From Clostridia bacterium (GTDB lineage: Bacteria; Bacillota; Clostridia; TANB77; CAG-508), in assembly GCA_017397545.1 (NCBI GenBank), contig JAFQIK010000008.1, positions 1-40,545 of the forward strand: a stretch of DNA of 40,545 nt, read 5' to 3'. Positions 25,517 to 36,066 of this stretch are shown here, one piece after another. The notes beneath the pieces were generated by a model that worked only from the letters and a program-made list of their open reading frames with translations, did not search any database and was not told the DNA's origin. The first letter of the stretch is position 1; every line of letters starts with the position of its first letter. Made by a program: the position numbers and the translations under genes.

Positions 25517-28500
25517 CTACATCACCCTTTTAATAATTTCTATAAATTTTAAAATATAATCGTTACTTATTTTAGGCCATTTAAATTTAATTTTTTTAAG
25601 ATAACTGATTGTGAAATCAGACTTAATTATAATATCAGTTTTATAGGTTAAATGCAAATCTTTATCAAAATCATTTATAAAAACATTCAAATTATTATTT
25701 TCTTTTTTTCTGTTTATTAATGTTTTTACAATGTTTTTAAATTCAGATTCATCAACGAAGCTAAAGTTATAACCATGCTTATTTAACAATTTAAAAAGAG
25801 GTTTTAAATATACATGATTGTGATTAAATAAATGGAATATTCTATTTATTTTGTTACTATTGCATATTAATTTGATTATAGAATCACTTGCAGAGTCAAT
25901 CGGTGTAAATTCTAAATACAAATCTTCAATATAATTTGGAAGTTTTTTTATTTTAAGGAATGCTATAAGTCTATTGATGTATGCATTGTCAAGTATATTT
26001 TCCTGAAATTTTCCATCAGAAAGTCTAGGCATTAAATTACCCATCCTTAAAATATAAGCATCTAATCCAGCTTGGATTGCATGTAGAACAAGTTTTTCCG
26101 CTTCAAACTTACTCTTAATATATACATTATCCAAGTTTTGGCCTATATAAAGTGAAGATTCATCAAAAGTTTGGGTTCCTTCTATAGTTTGTATATTGCT
26201 TGAAGTGTCAAAGGCATTGCCAGATACACTTAGTGTAGATATTTGGTAAAATTTCTTGTTAAAAGTAGAACAGAAATTTATAATTTGTTTTACACTTTTA
26301 ACATTTGCATTATAAAAATCTTGATATTTTCCATAGTGATCTACTCTAGCTGCACTATTTATTACTATATCCACAGAATTAGCTAAATTGAATAAATCCT
26401 CTTGATTTAATCCAAATCCATCTTCAGTTATATTTCCTGTAACAACAAATATTCTTTTATTTATTAAGTCATTATATTTACTTCCAAAGTAATAATTTAG
26501 TTTATCATATAATTTGGTTTCTGCAGTAATACCAGGTTCTTTTCTTACAATGCAATAGACATTTCCAGATTGAGTTTTTAAGTAGGAATCCAGTATATGA
26601 GCACCTAAGAAACCTGTTGCACCAGTAAGTAATATATTATCTGGAGATGATTTATATATATGAGAATCATCTAAGTTATGGTTAAGAATATCAGAAAAAT
26701 CAAAAATATTATTATCTGATTCTTCTAACATAATTTCATCATCAGATTGATTTGATTCTATTTTTTTTGCTAGGCTTGAGATGGTTGGAAAATTAAATAT
26801 ATCTGAATATGTTGTTTTATCTGATATCTTTAATAGTTCTATATTTAAATTCATTGCTAATATAGAATCTCCACCTAATTCAAAAAAGTTATCATTAATT
26901 CCTATAGGTTTTGTGTTTAAAAGCTTTTCCCATATTGAAGCAATACGTATTTCTAAGTCTGTTTTAGGTGCTACATATTTTTCTTTACTTGAATTTAGTA
27001 TGCCATTAGGAATAGGAAGTGCTTTTTTATCTATTTTGCCATTAGGAGTATATGGAAATTCAGACATAGGTGTAAAATATGAAGGTACCATATATTTAGG
27101 CAATGAGGTAGATAAATGTCTTCTAAGTTCATTTATTTTTATTCTTTTATTTGAAATATAGTATGCAGCTATAAATTCTCTATTATCAATAGTTTGTTTT
27201 ATTACTTTTGCTTTTAAAATGTTAGGATATTCTAACATTTTTGCTTCAATTTCTCCAAGTTCAATTCTAAGTCCCCTAATTTTTACTTGATTATCAACTC
27301 TTTCAAGATAATAAATTTCTCCATTATCCAAAAACTTGCATAAATCACCAGTTTTGTACATTATTGTATTATCTATAAATAAATTTTTTATAAAACTTTT
27401 TTGAGTTAAATTTTCATTATTTACATATCCATAACCAACGCCATCACCACTAATATATAATTCACCAGGGATTCCAATTGGAGTAGGGTTCATAAACTTA
27501 TCTAAAATATACATTTGTGTATTATATAAAGGTTTACCTATATTAATATCTTTTTGATTAGTTACATCAGTTAAAGATGAAAATACAGTAGTTTCGCTAG
27601 GACCATATCCATTATATATCTTACTTATTCCTAAATCTTTTAATTTAGATAACAACTGATTTGGAAGAGGTTCACCTGCTAAAACAACATATTTAAGGTT
27701 TTTTAGGTAAGGACATTCTTCTATATTATCAACAAAAAATTGCATTCTAGATGGTGTCATTTGAAGTATTTGTATATCATGTTTTTGTAACATTTTGTTT
27801 AATTTAGAAGGTAGATGTTGTTCTTCTTCATTAGCAAGGATTACTTTTAATCCTTTTTGAAGAGAAATTAGTGTTTCAAATACAAATATATCAAAGCTTA
27901 TTGTAGTAATGGAAGCAATTGATTGATTAGTATTAGATTTTAAGTACTCTACATAGTTATTACAATAATTTGTTAAATTGTAAATAGAAATGTGTTTTAA
28001 TGCAACCCCTTTAGGCATACCAGTAGAACCTGAGGTATATATAATATATGACAAGTCATCTGGTTCATTAATGTTTTCTAAATTACTTTTATTAGAATTA
28101 TATGATTTATTATTTAACTCAACAAATAATTTGTTTTCAAAACTAACTTTATCTTCTAATTTTTTAAAAGTTAAAAGCAGTTTAGCATTACTATTAGAAA
28201 GCATATATTCTATTCTGTCTTGAGGATATTCTGGATCAATAGGAATGTAGCATGCCCCGCTTTTAAGTACAGCAAGAATAGAAACAATCATTTCTAAAGA
28301 ACGATTGACCATAATGCCAACAATATCATTTCTTCCAACACCATTATTTCTTAAGTAATATGCAAGGCTATTTGCTTTTTCATTTAATTCTTTATATGTT
28401 AGTTGCTGATTTTCAAAAACAATAGCAATATTATCAGGAGTTTTTTCGACTTGTTCTTCAAAAGCTTCAGTAATTGTTTTATCTTTTGGATAGTCTACTT

Positions 28501-31500
28501 TTGTATTGTTAAAATTATATAATATTTTGTTTTTTTCGTCATTTGATAGCATACAAATATCAGCTATTTTTATATCTATATTATTTAAAATAGCAGTTAA
28601 AATATTTATATAATGGTTTGATAAGTTTTTAATAAAACTTTCATCAAATAATTTAGTTGCATATTCAAATGATAAACTAAGTTTTTCATCATTTGGTACA
28701 ATTTCTAAAGATAAATCAAATTTAGAAATTTTTAAGTTTGGTATATAATACTCTGCATTAATTCCATTAAAAGAAACTGGTGAATAGCCGTTATTTTGAT
28801 AAATAAACATAGTATCAAATAAAGGGCTTCTGCTTGTATCACGTGTTAAATTTAATTTATTTACTAATTCATCGAAAGGATAGTTTTGATGCTTATAGCT
28901 TTCTAAACAAATATCTTTAATTTGATTTAAGAAAGTTTTAAATGATAAAGTACTATCAATAGTTGCTCTAAGTGGCAAGCTATTAACGAACATACCAACA
29001 ATGTTATAAAGCTCACTAGAATCTCTATTTACAATAGGAGTTCCAACAACAATATCTTCCTGAGAAGTATATCTTGAAAGTAAAATATAGTATGCAGATA
29101 AAAGAATCATGTAAGGAGTAATTCCTAAATTTTTAGCTAAAACATTTAATTTTTCTGTAGTTAATTTATCAATTTCTGAATAAACTTTATCCCCTTCAAA
29201 AGATTGAACAGCAGGTCTTGTTTTTGTAGGTAGGTTAAGGACAGGAACTTCTGATTTAAACTTATTTAACCAGTAATCTTCAGATTCTTTTAAATCTCCA
29301 TTATTTATTTTTGTGTTTTCCCATACAGCATAATCTTTATAATCTATTTTTAATGCTGGTAATTCTTCATCATTATATAATTTGCAAACATCATTAACTA
29401 AGATGGATAAAGAAGTTCCATCAGAAATAATATGATGCATATCTATCATAAGAAAAGCTTTTTCATTATCTAGTTTTACTATTTTTGCTCTAAATAAAGG
29501 AGCTTTAGACAAATCGAAAGGTTTTACAAATTCATTAAATACAGATTTAATTTGTTTTTCTTCTATAGCATTAGAGTCTGAACTTAATTTAAAGTTTAAA
29601 GAATCTTCAACTTTTTGTACAACTTTATTATCCTGTACTTCAAAATGTGTTCTTAAAGCAGAATGTCTTTGAAGTAATTTATTAAAGGCATTTTGTAATT
29701 TTGAAGTATTAGGCATTTTGTCTAAGATTAAACCACCAGAAATGTTGTATAAAGTAGAGCTTGGTCCTGCAATATTAGAAGCATAATATGTTCTTGTTTG
29801 TGCAGAAGAAGCAGCATAATATGAAGCTTTGTTTGCTTTATATATAGTATTATCAATATTATTACTATCTTTAGAATAAAGATAGTCAGATAAATCTTTA
29901 ATTACAGGATTTTCTAAAATATCTTTAACAAAAATTTGTACATTAAATTCACTATAAATTTTTGTACATAAATTTATAGCAGTTAAAGAATCTCCACCAA
30001 GTTCAAAGAAAGAATCTTCAATACTTATATTTTCAATATTTAGTAGCTCACTTAATAGATTTATTAATAATTCATCTGTGCTGTTTCTAGGTAAAAATAT
30101 CTCTTTATTGGGAATTTCAACATTTGGCATAGGTAGTTTTTTTCGATCAATTTTTCCATTAGGTGTATATGGAAAAGCATCAAGCTTAATGAAATATTGA
30201 GGTATCATATATAAAGGTAAAACTTTTGTTAAATGGTTTCTTATAGTGTTTATATCAATATTATCAGATGAAATAAAGTATGCACATAGAAATTCATGAT
30301 TATCATTTAAACAATTTTTTGTAACAATACATTTGTCTATTTTATCTAAAGATATTATTTTATTTTCAATTTCTTCCAATTCTATTCTATGTCCGTTAAC
30401 TTTTACTTGAAGATCGGTTCTTCCTAAATGAACTAAGTCTCCTGTGTCTGTGTAATATGCTAAATCTCCAGTATCATAAATTTTTCCGTTTACATATTTG
30501 TTGTCAATAAATTTTTGAGCAGTTAAAGATGTGTTGTTATAATATCCTGATGATACTCCATCTCCACCAATATATAGATTTCCAGGAGTAAAAATAGGAA
30601 GCATATTTTTGTTTTTATCAAATATGTAACATATAGTATTATAAATTGGTGTACCTATTGTTATATATGTAGAATTACTTAAGTTTTTTACTGTAGACCA
30701 TACAGTCGTTTCAGTTGGACCATAAACATTATATATATTAGCACTTGATAATGTTTTTAATTGTGTTAATAATAATTTTGGAAATGGCTCTCCGCCAACT
30801 AATATATCAGTAATGTTATTAAAGTAATCAAGGTTACTTGAATCAGAAATTAAAAATTGAAAACGAGAAGGTGTGGTCTGTATAATATTTACATCATTTT
30901 CTATACATAGTTTATTAAATAGACTTACGTTTGTTTGCTCCTTTTCGTTCGCAATTATAATTTTTAGGCCTTTTTGTAAAGGTAACAAAGACTCTAATAC
31001 AAAAATATCAAAGCTAATGGTAGTAACTGAAACTATTGTTTTATTGGCAGAGAAATTAATTATATCTGTCATACCTGCTATAAAATTGTTTACATTCTTA
31101 TGACTCAGCATAACCCCTTTAGGCATGCCAGTAGAACCAGAGGTATATATAATATATGATAAATCATCTGGTTCATTGATATTTTCTAAATTTTTTTTAT
31201 GAGAATTATATAATTCGTTATTTAATTCAACAAATAATTTATTTTCAAAATTAACTTTATAATCCAATTTTTTAAAAGTTAAAAGCATTTTAGCATTACT
31301 ATTAGAAAGCATATATTCTATTCTGTCTTGAGGATATTCAGGGTCTATTGGAATATAGCAAGCTCCACTCTTAAGAACCGCAAGAATAGAAACAATCATT
31401 TCTAAAGAACGATTGACCATAATACCAACAATATCACTTCTTCCAATACCATTATTTCTTAAGTAATATGCAAGGCTATTTGCTTTTTCGTTTAATTCTT

Positions 31501-32956
31501 TATATGTTAGTTGCTCATTTTCAAAAACAATTGCAACATTATCAGGAGTTTTTTCTACTTGTTCTTCAAAAGCTTCAGTTATTGTTTTATCTTTTGGGTA
31601 GTCTGCTTTTGTATTATTAAAATCATATAATATTTTGTTTAATTCATCAGGTGTAACTATTTCTATATCCTTTAATTTAATTTCGTTATTTTCTAAAATT
31701 TGATTAATTATATGTAAAAGTCTAGCATGAATTGAGCAAATATCATCTATTGTATATTTGCTTAGCAAATAATCATAAGCTATACTTAAACTACCTGTAT
31801 CATTCATATCATACAAGTGTATATTAATATCATCTGAAATATTGTTATTTCCAATCCATCTTGAATCATATAATACATCAGAAGATTGTTTATTACTTCT
31901 TACATTTTGATAAGAAATTAAAAGTTTATATAAATTAGGAATACTGCTATCTTTACTTCTTAAATCTTCTAATAAGTATTGATATGGATATTTTTGGTGT
32001 CTAAATATTTTTAAAAAATCTACTGAAATATTGGTTAAAAAATCTCCAAATAAATCTTCAGAATTTACAGATACCTTAAATGGAATTGTGCTTATATACA
32101 TACCAGTTGTTTGCTTTTCTTTAAAATTTCCTCGGTTTAATATAGGAGTACCAATTACAAATTCGTCAAGTCCTGATACTCTAGATAAATATATTGAAAG
32201 AACTCCCATAAAGAAATTAAATATAGAAGCTTTTTTTGTTTTACAAAATTCATTTATTAAATCTACAGTTTCTTTTGGAATAGTAAAAAGTTTTCTTTTT
32301 GCACTGCAGTTTATTTCTTTAGTTTCTTGTTTTACACTAGGAATTGTAGCTACTTCTGGAATAGTATCGAAAAGTTCATTCCAAAAAGTTTTATCTTTTT
32401 TAAATTTTTCACTATTCAAATATTCTTTTTCAGAATTTATATAGTCTATATATGAAGGGATAGGTTCATTTGATAATTCTTCATTTTTTATTAAAGTTTC
32501 ATAATATCCCATAATTTCGTTAACAACAAGACCAGCTGTCCAAGCATCAGCAATTAAATGGTGTGCATTTATAACAAAACCACCATTTCCATTTGGAAAT
32601 TCAAATAATTTGAAATCAAATAAAAAATTTTCTAATGTGTTAAAAACAGTATCACACATTTTCCTTTCTAAATTTTTAACATCTTTATCAGTTTGAACTG
32701 ATATTTTTTCTATGTTAAATTCAGTAAAAGTATCAACATACTGCATAACAGTACCATCTTTTACTGTAAATTTTAGTCTAAAACTATCATTATTTTTAAC
32801 AAATAGATTTATTGCTTTTTTTAAAGCATCAAAATCTACATTTTGTGAAACAATTACAGTACCTGTAATGTTTTCGATCGACGTCCCTTTATAAAATTGC
32901 TCCGTTAGCCATATTGATTTTTGGGGATTTGTTAAAGCGTACATGTTTTTTGACAT
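25517..32956 (-). CDS. Two-module NRPS with terminal reductase (C-A-T-C-A-T-R)
   Basis: 2479 residues. C1 has HHLIADAW near 132; A1 has YTSGSTGMPKGV near 605, YGPTETT and NGKIDRK; T1 has LGGDS with Ser about 990. C2 has HHIISDG near 1172; A2 has YTSGSTGMPKGV near 1642; T2 has LGGDS with Ser about 2031. A Rossmann thioester reductase starts TGATGFLG near 2107. By alignment to the GrsA pocket, A1 reads D-I-L-Q-L-G-V-V-W, very close to the published Gly code; A2 reads D-I-F-Q-V-A-G-V-F, unassigned. Reductive release gives an aldehyde that may cyclise to a pyrazinone. An N-terminal C domain with no upstream module suggests N-acylation. Related gut Clostridia NRPSs make protease-inhibiting peptide aldehydes. 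Confidence 0.95.
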   Translation of the reverse strand: MSKNMYALTNPQKSIWLTEQFYKGTSIENITGTVIVSQNVDFDALKKAINLFVKNNDSFRLKFTVKDGTVMQYVDTFTEFNIEKISVQTDKDVKNLERKMCDTVFNTLENFLFDFKLFEFPNGNGGFVINAHHLIADAWTAGLVVNEIMGYYETLIKNEELSNEPIPSYIDYINSEKEYLNSEKFKKDKTFWNELFDTIPEVATIPSVKQETKEINCSAKRKLFTIPKETVDLINEFCKTKKASIFNFFMGVLSIYLSRVSGLDEFVIGTPILNRGNFKEKQTTGMYISTIPFKVSVNSEDLFGDFLTNISVDFLKIFRHQKYPYQYLLEDLRSKDSSIPNLYKLLISYQNVRSNKQSSDVLYDSRWIGNNNISDDINIHLYDMNDTGSLSIAYDYLLSKYTIDDICSIHARLLHIINQILENNEIKLKDIEIVTPDELNKILYDFNNTKADYPKDKTITEAFEEQVEKTPDNVAIVFENEQLTYKELNEKANSLAYYLRNNGIGRSDIVGIMVNRSLEMIVSILAVLKSGACYIPIDPEYPQDRIEYMLSNSNAKMLLTFKKLDYKVNFENKLFVELNNELYNSHKKNLENINEPDDLSYIIYTSGSTGMPKGVMLSHKNVNNFIAGMTDIINFSANKTIVSVTTISFDIFVLESLLPLQKGLKIIIANEKEQTNVSLFNKLCIENDVNIIQTTPSRFQFLISDSSNLDYFNNITDILVGGEPFPKLLLTQLKTLSSANIYNVYGPTETTVWSTVKNLSNSTYITIGTPIYNTICYIFDKNKNMLPIFTPGNLYIGGDGVSSGYYNNTSLTAQKFIDNKYVNGKIYDTGDLAYYTDTGDLVHLGRTDLQVKVNGHRIELEEIENKIISLDKIDKCIVTKNCLNDNHEFLCAYFISSDNIDINTIRNHLTKVLPLYMIPQYFIKLDAFPYTPNGKIDRKKLPMPNVEIPNKEIFLPRNSTDELLINLLSELLNIENISIEDSFFELGGDSLTAINLCTKIYSEFNVQIFVKDILENPVIKDLSDYLYSKDSNNIDNTIYKANKASYYAASSAQTRTYYASNIAGPSSTLYNISGGLILDKMPNTSKLQNAFNKLLQRHSALRTHFEVQDNKVVQKVEDSLNFKLSSDSNAIEEKQIKSVFNEFVKPFDLSKAPLFRAKIVKLDNEKAFLMIDMHHIISDGTSLSILVNDVCKLYNDEELPALKIDYKDYAVWENTKINNGDLKESEDYWLNKFKSEVPVLNLPTKTRPAVQSFEGDKVYSEIDKLTTEKLNVLAKNLGITPYMILLSAYYILLSRYTSQEDIVVGTPIVNRDSSELYNIVGMFVNSLPLRATIDSTLSFKTFLNQIKDICLESYKHQNYPFDELVNKLNLTRDTSRSPLFDTMFIYQNNGYSPVSFNGINAEYYIPNLKISKFDLSLEIVPNDEKLSLSFEYATKLFDESFIKNLSNHYINILTAILNNIDIKIADICMLSNDEKNKILYNFNNTKVDYPKDKTITEAFEEQVEKTPDNIAIVFENQQLTYKELNEKANSLAYYLRNNGVGRNDIVGIMVNRSLEMIVSILAVLKSGACYIPIDPEYPQDRIEYMLSNSNAKLLLTFKKLEDKVSFENKLFVELNNKSYNSNKSNLENINEPDDLSYIIYTSGSTGMPKGVALKHISIYNLTNYCNNYVEYLKSNTNQSIASITTISFDIFVFETLISLQKGLKVILANEEEQHLPSKLNKMLQKHDIQILQMTPSRMQFFVDNIEECPYLKNLKYVVLAGEPLPNQLLSKLKDLGISKIYNGYGPSETTVFSSLTDVTNQKDINIGKPLYNTQMYILDKFMNPTPIGIPGELYISGDGVGYGYVNNENLTQKSFIKNLFIDNTIMYKTGDLCKFLDNGEIYYLERVDNQVKIRGLRIELGEIEAKMLEYPNILKAKVIKQTIDNREFIAAYYISNKRIKINELRRHLSTSLPKYMVPSYFTPMSEFPYTPNGKIDKKALPIPNGILNSSKEKYVAPKTDLEIRIASIWEKLLNTKPIGINDNFFELGGDSILAMNLNIELLKISDKTTYSDIFNFPTISSLAKKIESNQSDDEIMLEESDNNIFDFSDILNHNLDDSHIYKSSPDNILLTGATGFLGAHILDSYLKTQSGNVYCIVRKEPGITAETKLYDKLNYYFGSKYNDLINKRIFVVTGNITEDGFGLNQEDLFNLANSVDIVINSAARVDHYGKYQDFYNANVKSVKQIINFCSTFNKKFYQISTLSVSGNAFDTSSNIQTIEGTQTFDESSLYIGQNLDNVYIKSKFEAEKLVLHAIQAGLDAYILRMGNLMPRLSDGKFQENILDNAYINRLIAFLKIKKLPNYIEDLYLEFTPIDSASDSIIKLICNSNKINRIFHLFNHNHVYLKPLFKLLNKHGYNFSFVDESEFKNIVKTLINRKKENNNLNVFINDFDKDLHLTYKTDIIIKSDFTISYLKKIKFKWPKISNDYILKFIEIIKRVM

Positions 32957-33002
32957 ATAATCACCCTCGCTATTTGCAAATTTTATATATTTTTATATAT
33001 CT

Positions 33003-33031
33003 AATATATAATGAAATGATTGATTTATCAA
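33003..33031 (-). promoter_or_regulatory. Promoter of the NRPS-kinase operon
   Basis: On the minus strand TTGATA (33031-33026), 17 bases, TATATT (33008-33003). The start codon is preceded by GAGGGTGAT. Confidence 0.55.
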
Positions 33032-33156
33032 CCATTTTTTTACATATTGTAACATAAAATGCAAGAGGATGTAAACAATTTGACAGAAACTTATATAAAG
33101 AGACATTTTTCGACAAAGGTAAATTGTAATTTGTGTGAATAATTTATTTTAAAATC

Positions 33157-33231
33157 TGTAGGGGCGGAACCCCGTGTCCGCCCGAAAAAAATCGCATAAA
33201 ATTGCGGGCAGACAGAGGCGTCTGCCCCTAC
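33157..33231. repeat. GC-rich palindromic repeat, TGTAGGGGCGGAACCCC subtype
   Basis: Almost identical to 4366-4440 over the full length, including the GACGTTTGCAATT flank. The rest of the 32957-33322 gap holds the NRPS promoter and the HtrA leader; nothing else is recognised. Confidence 0.9.
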
Positions 33232-33322
33232 GACGTTTGCAATTAATTCAATCATACAAATTACAATTTATCAGACTAAAACCACAAAAAATGGAAATGC
33301 TAATATAGAGGTGGATTTTAAT

Positions 33323-34459
33323 ATGTACGAATATAAAAAAAGACCTAGTAAGCTAAAAAAATTTTTAATATATTTTATACTAATTATAATTATATCAGCT
33401 TTAAGTATATTTATTTATGATATGTATGTAAATATTGATGTATATTCTGCAGAACAAAATAATGAAAATGATAATGCTGTAAGATTATCAAATATAGAAC
33501 AGTTAAATAATAAAGAAGAACAAGATATTACTAAAACATTAGAAAATACTATTAAATGCGTAGTTGGAATTTCTAAAATAAAAAACACAGGAAGTTCTAT
33601 ATTTTTAAATAATAGTACTTCTGAATTAGGATTAGGAACAGGAATGATTGTATCAGAAAATGGATATATACTTACAAACTGGCATGTTGCAGGAGATAAA
33701 TATAGTAATTGCTATGTTACTTTAGAAAATGGTAATATATATAATGGAAATGTAGTTTGGGCAGATTCTGATTTAGATTTAGCTATTATAAAAATATCTG
33801 TTTCAAATTTAAATCATATCACTTTAGGAGATTCTGATAATATAAAAATAGGGGAACAAGCATATGCAATTGGAAATCCAATAGGAGTTGAGTTTCAAAG
33901 GACGGTAACCTCAGGAATTATTAGTGGAATAGATAGAACCATAAGAATTGAAGAAGATGGTAACGTAGCATATATGGAAGATTTAATACAAACAGATGCT
34001 ACAATTAATCCAGGAAATAGTGGGGGGCCTCTTATAAATTCAAAAGGAGAAGTTATAGGAATAAATTCAGTAAAAATAACAGAAGCCGAAGGTATTGGAT
34101 TTGCTGTACCAATTAATATTATAAAACCTGTAATAGAAAGCTTTTCCGTTAATGGAAATTTCGAAGAAGCATACCTTGGGATTTTTGCTTATGATAGAAA
34201 TATTATACCATATTTAGATTCTAGTATAGAGTTTAATACAGGGGTTTATGTGGCACAAATATCAACAGACGGACCAAGTAAATCTTCTACTTTAAAAGTG
34301 GGAGATATTATAACAAAAATAGATGATATATCTATAAATAAAATGAGTGAGTTAAGAAATTATATATATACAAAAAAAGTAGGAGATGAAGTAGAGTTAA
34401 CAATATTAAGAAACAAGAGGGAAATAATTATAAATATAAAATTAGGTAGAAAAAATTAA
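33323..34459 (+). CDS. HtrA/DegP-type membrane-anchored serine protease
   Basis: 378 residues from ATG 33323 (AGAGGTGG 8 bases upstream; the GTG at 33311 lies in that site). One transmembrane helix near the N-terminus (IYFILIIIISALSIFIYD) anchors it. The trypsin-like domain shows the triad in TNWHVAG (His), DSDLDLAII (Asp) and INPGNSGGPL (Ser). A single C-terminal PDZ domain begins AYLGIFAYD and includes LKVGDIITKIDDI. HtrA proteases degrade or refold damaged exported proteins. It is monocistronic. Confidence 0.94.
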   Translation: MYEYKKRPSKLKKFLIYFILIIIISALSIFIYDMYVNIDVYSAEQNNENDNAVRLSNIEQLNNKEEQDITKTLENTIKCVVGISKIKNTGSSIFLNNSTSELGLGTGMIVSENGYILTNWHVAGDKYSNCYVTLENGNIYNGNVVWADSDLDLAIIKISVSNLNHITLGDSDNIKIGEQAYAIGNPIGVEFQRTVTSGIISGIDRTIRIEEDGNVAYMEDLIQTDATINPGNSGGPLINSKGEVIGINSVKITEAEGIGFAVPINIIKPVIESFSVNGNFEEAYLGIFAYDRNIIPYLDSSIEFNTGVYVAQISTDGPSKSSTLKVGDIITKIDDISINKMSELRNYIYTKKVGDEVELTILRNKREIIINIKLGRKN

Positions 34460-34470
34460 ATAAAATGCTG

Positions 34471-34585
34471 TTTGTGTAGAAGTGTGAAATGAGAGGTGGG
34501 AAGTGTGAAATTAAGGTAAAGACTACAAAGCCAATTCTTAAAAAGCGCATCTCACATATCCCACATCACACTGCTAAATTACAAA
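34471..34585. repeat. GTGTGAAGTG/CACATCACAC inverted element, copy 1
   Basis: Left arm TAGAAGTGTGAAATGAGAGG, GGGAAGTGTGAAATT; right arm CATCTCACATATCCCACATC ACAC. The central part GGTAAAGACTACAAAGCCAA is shared with copy 2 at 35931-36048. It lies between the convergent HtrA and M14 genes. Confidence 0.85.
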
Positions 34586-34591
34586 CTCATT

Positions 34592-35867
34592 TTATAACAC
34601 AGCTCCTAAAACCAATATACCAATATTATCATTATAAATTTCATTAAATTGACTAATTGGAAGCGGGCTTTGGCCAAGACCTGCTTCTATTGTATAACCA
34701 GGTCTTCTATATTCTTGCAGGAACCAATCTTTGTAGCCTGCAAAACCGGATTCAAATGGTACATTTGCTAATCTATAACCACTAACATCTGCAAAAGTTT
34801 GCCCTATTAATTCTGCTTCAAGGGGAGCATAATTTTGGAATTGCCAATAAATTTCTTGACCTTGTGTATGATACGCAAGGATTAATCTAAAATTGTGGAA
34901 AAGTGTAAAATTATATAATGCTAAAGATTCGGGTTCAGTAAGTGGACCGAGCGCCTACATAATCGCGAGGAGCAGGAGTTCTAAAACCTTGAGCAAATTT
35001 TATTTCTCTTGCCTGTTCCCAACCTGCAGGAAACTGAAGATTTAAATCCACACCTCTAATATTTGCTTTCCATCCACTTGGGAAAGGAATAGAAGAATAA
35101 TTATTTGCAATTGTTCTTGCTTGATTATATATTGAGCTACCTTGTTTTATTTGACCTGTAACTAAATTCACACCATCGGGATTGCACATAGGAACAATAT
35201 AGATAGAAGTATTATTAAACAATTCCCTTGCCCTATAACTATAGATAGTAGTATTATTAACATATGCTAAGCAAAATTCTTCAATAAATTTCATAAGTAA
35301 AGGAGAAGTAATCCATTCATTTGCATGAATTGATGCACTATAAAAAACTTCTTTATCCCCAGTTCCTATTCTTATATATGGTATAGAATTATTAAGAACA
35401 CTGTTACCAATTAAGCCAACCTCCAAAAATGGATATATTCTAGAAAGAGCGTTAATATTTAATTCTAAAATATCAGAACTATAACTTATATTAGTAGGGA
35501 CAATATTTCCAAATGGAACAATAATTGTTTGACCAATTTGCAAATTGTTTGCATTAATATTAGGATTAGCAAAAATAATTCTAGACACAGTTGTATTAAA
35601 ATTTCTTGCAATACTATTTAAAGTATCGTTTGCCCTAATAGTATACACAGTTCTTCCATTTATATATGGAAAAAGTGCAGCCCAAGTTCTAGGACCAACT
35701 ATTCCATCTATAGTTAGACCAAAATTTCTTTGAAATCTAATTACAGAAGATTGCGTTAATCTTCCGAAATTTCCATCTATAATTCCCGAATAAAAACCTA
35801 ATTTCATTAATGTACTTTGCAGTAGTTCAACCATTGGCCCAGTAGAGCCTAAACGTAATGTTTCCAT
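34592..35867 (-). CDS. Peptidoglycan-binding, LysM, M14 zinc peptidase, read through one CGG +1 frameshift
   Basis: 424 residues if CGG at 34949-34947 is skipped; 1276 bases equals 3 x 425 + 1. An N-terminal peptidoglycan-binding domain ([20 protein letters not shown]) and a LysM ([20 protein letters not shown]) precede the M14 catalytic domain. Zinc ligands His and Glu are in SIHANEW. The frame breaks at PRDYVGA; the shifted frame gives [13 protein letters not shown], the third ligand in AYHTQGQ, and catalytic Glu in YTIEAG. Without the shift it lacks these and cannot be active. The layout is that of gamma-D-glutamyl-diamino-acid endopeptidases cutting peptidoglycan peptides. There is no signal peptide. 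Confidence 0.9.
34947..34949 (-). other. CGG +1 recoding site in the M14 peptidase gene (CGGT)
   Basis: GTA GGC GCT CGG TCC ACT TAC TGA stops at once. Skipping C gives GGC GCT GGT CCA CTT ACT GAA (GAGPLTE), matching the conserved M14 G-x-x-P-x-S/T-E-P-E stretch. It is the only site followed by GGT rather than GGA. Confidence 0.9.
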
Positions 35868-35910
35868 ATAATCACCTATAATAATATATTAACAAAAATA
35901 AATTTTGTGA

Positions 35911-35916
35911 TATAAT
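35911..35916 (+). promoter_or_regulatory. Extended -10 element for the deoC remnant
   Basis: TGATATAAT (hexamer 35911-35916) with no clear -35. The transcript would include the inverted element at 35931-36048 as leader. Confidence 0.45.
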
Positions 35917-35930
35917 GTAATAAAAAATTT

Positions 35931-36048
35931 GGAATTTGTATAGAAGTGTGAAGTGTGAGGTGAGAAGTGTGAAATTAGGGTAAAGGCTGCGAAGCGAATC
36001 TTTAAAAAGCACATCTCACACATCCCACATCACACCTCCAAATTACAT
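35931..36048. repeat. GTGTGAAGTG/CACATCACAC inverted element, copy 2
   Basis: Left arm GGAATTTGTATAGAAGTGTG, AAGTGTGAGGTGAGAAGTGT; right arm CACATCTCACACATCCCACA, TCACACCTCCAAATTACA. It closely resembles 34471-34585. AGGAGG of deoC follows directly. Confidence 0.85.
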
Positions 36049-36066
36049 TTTTTAGGAGGAATAAAT

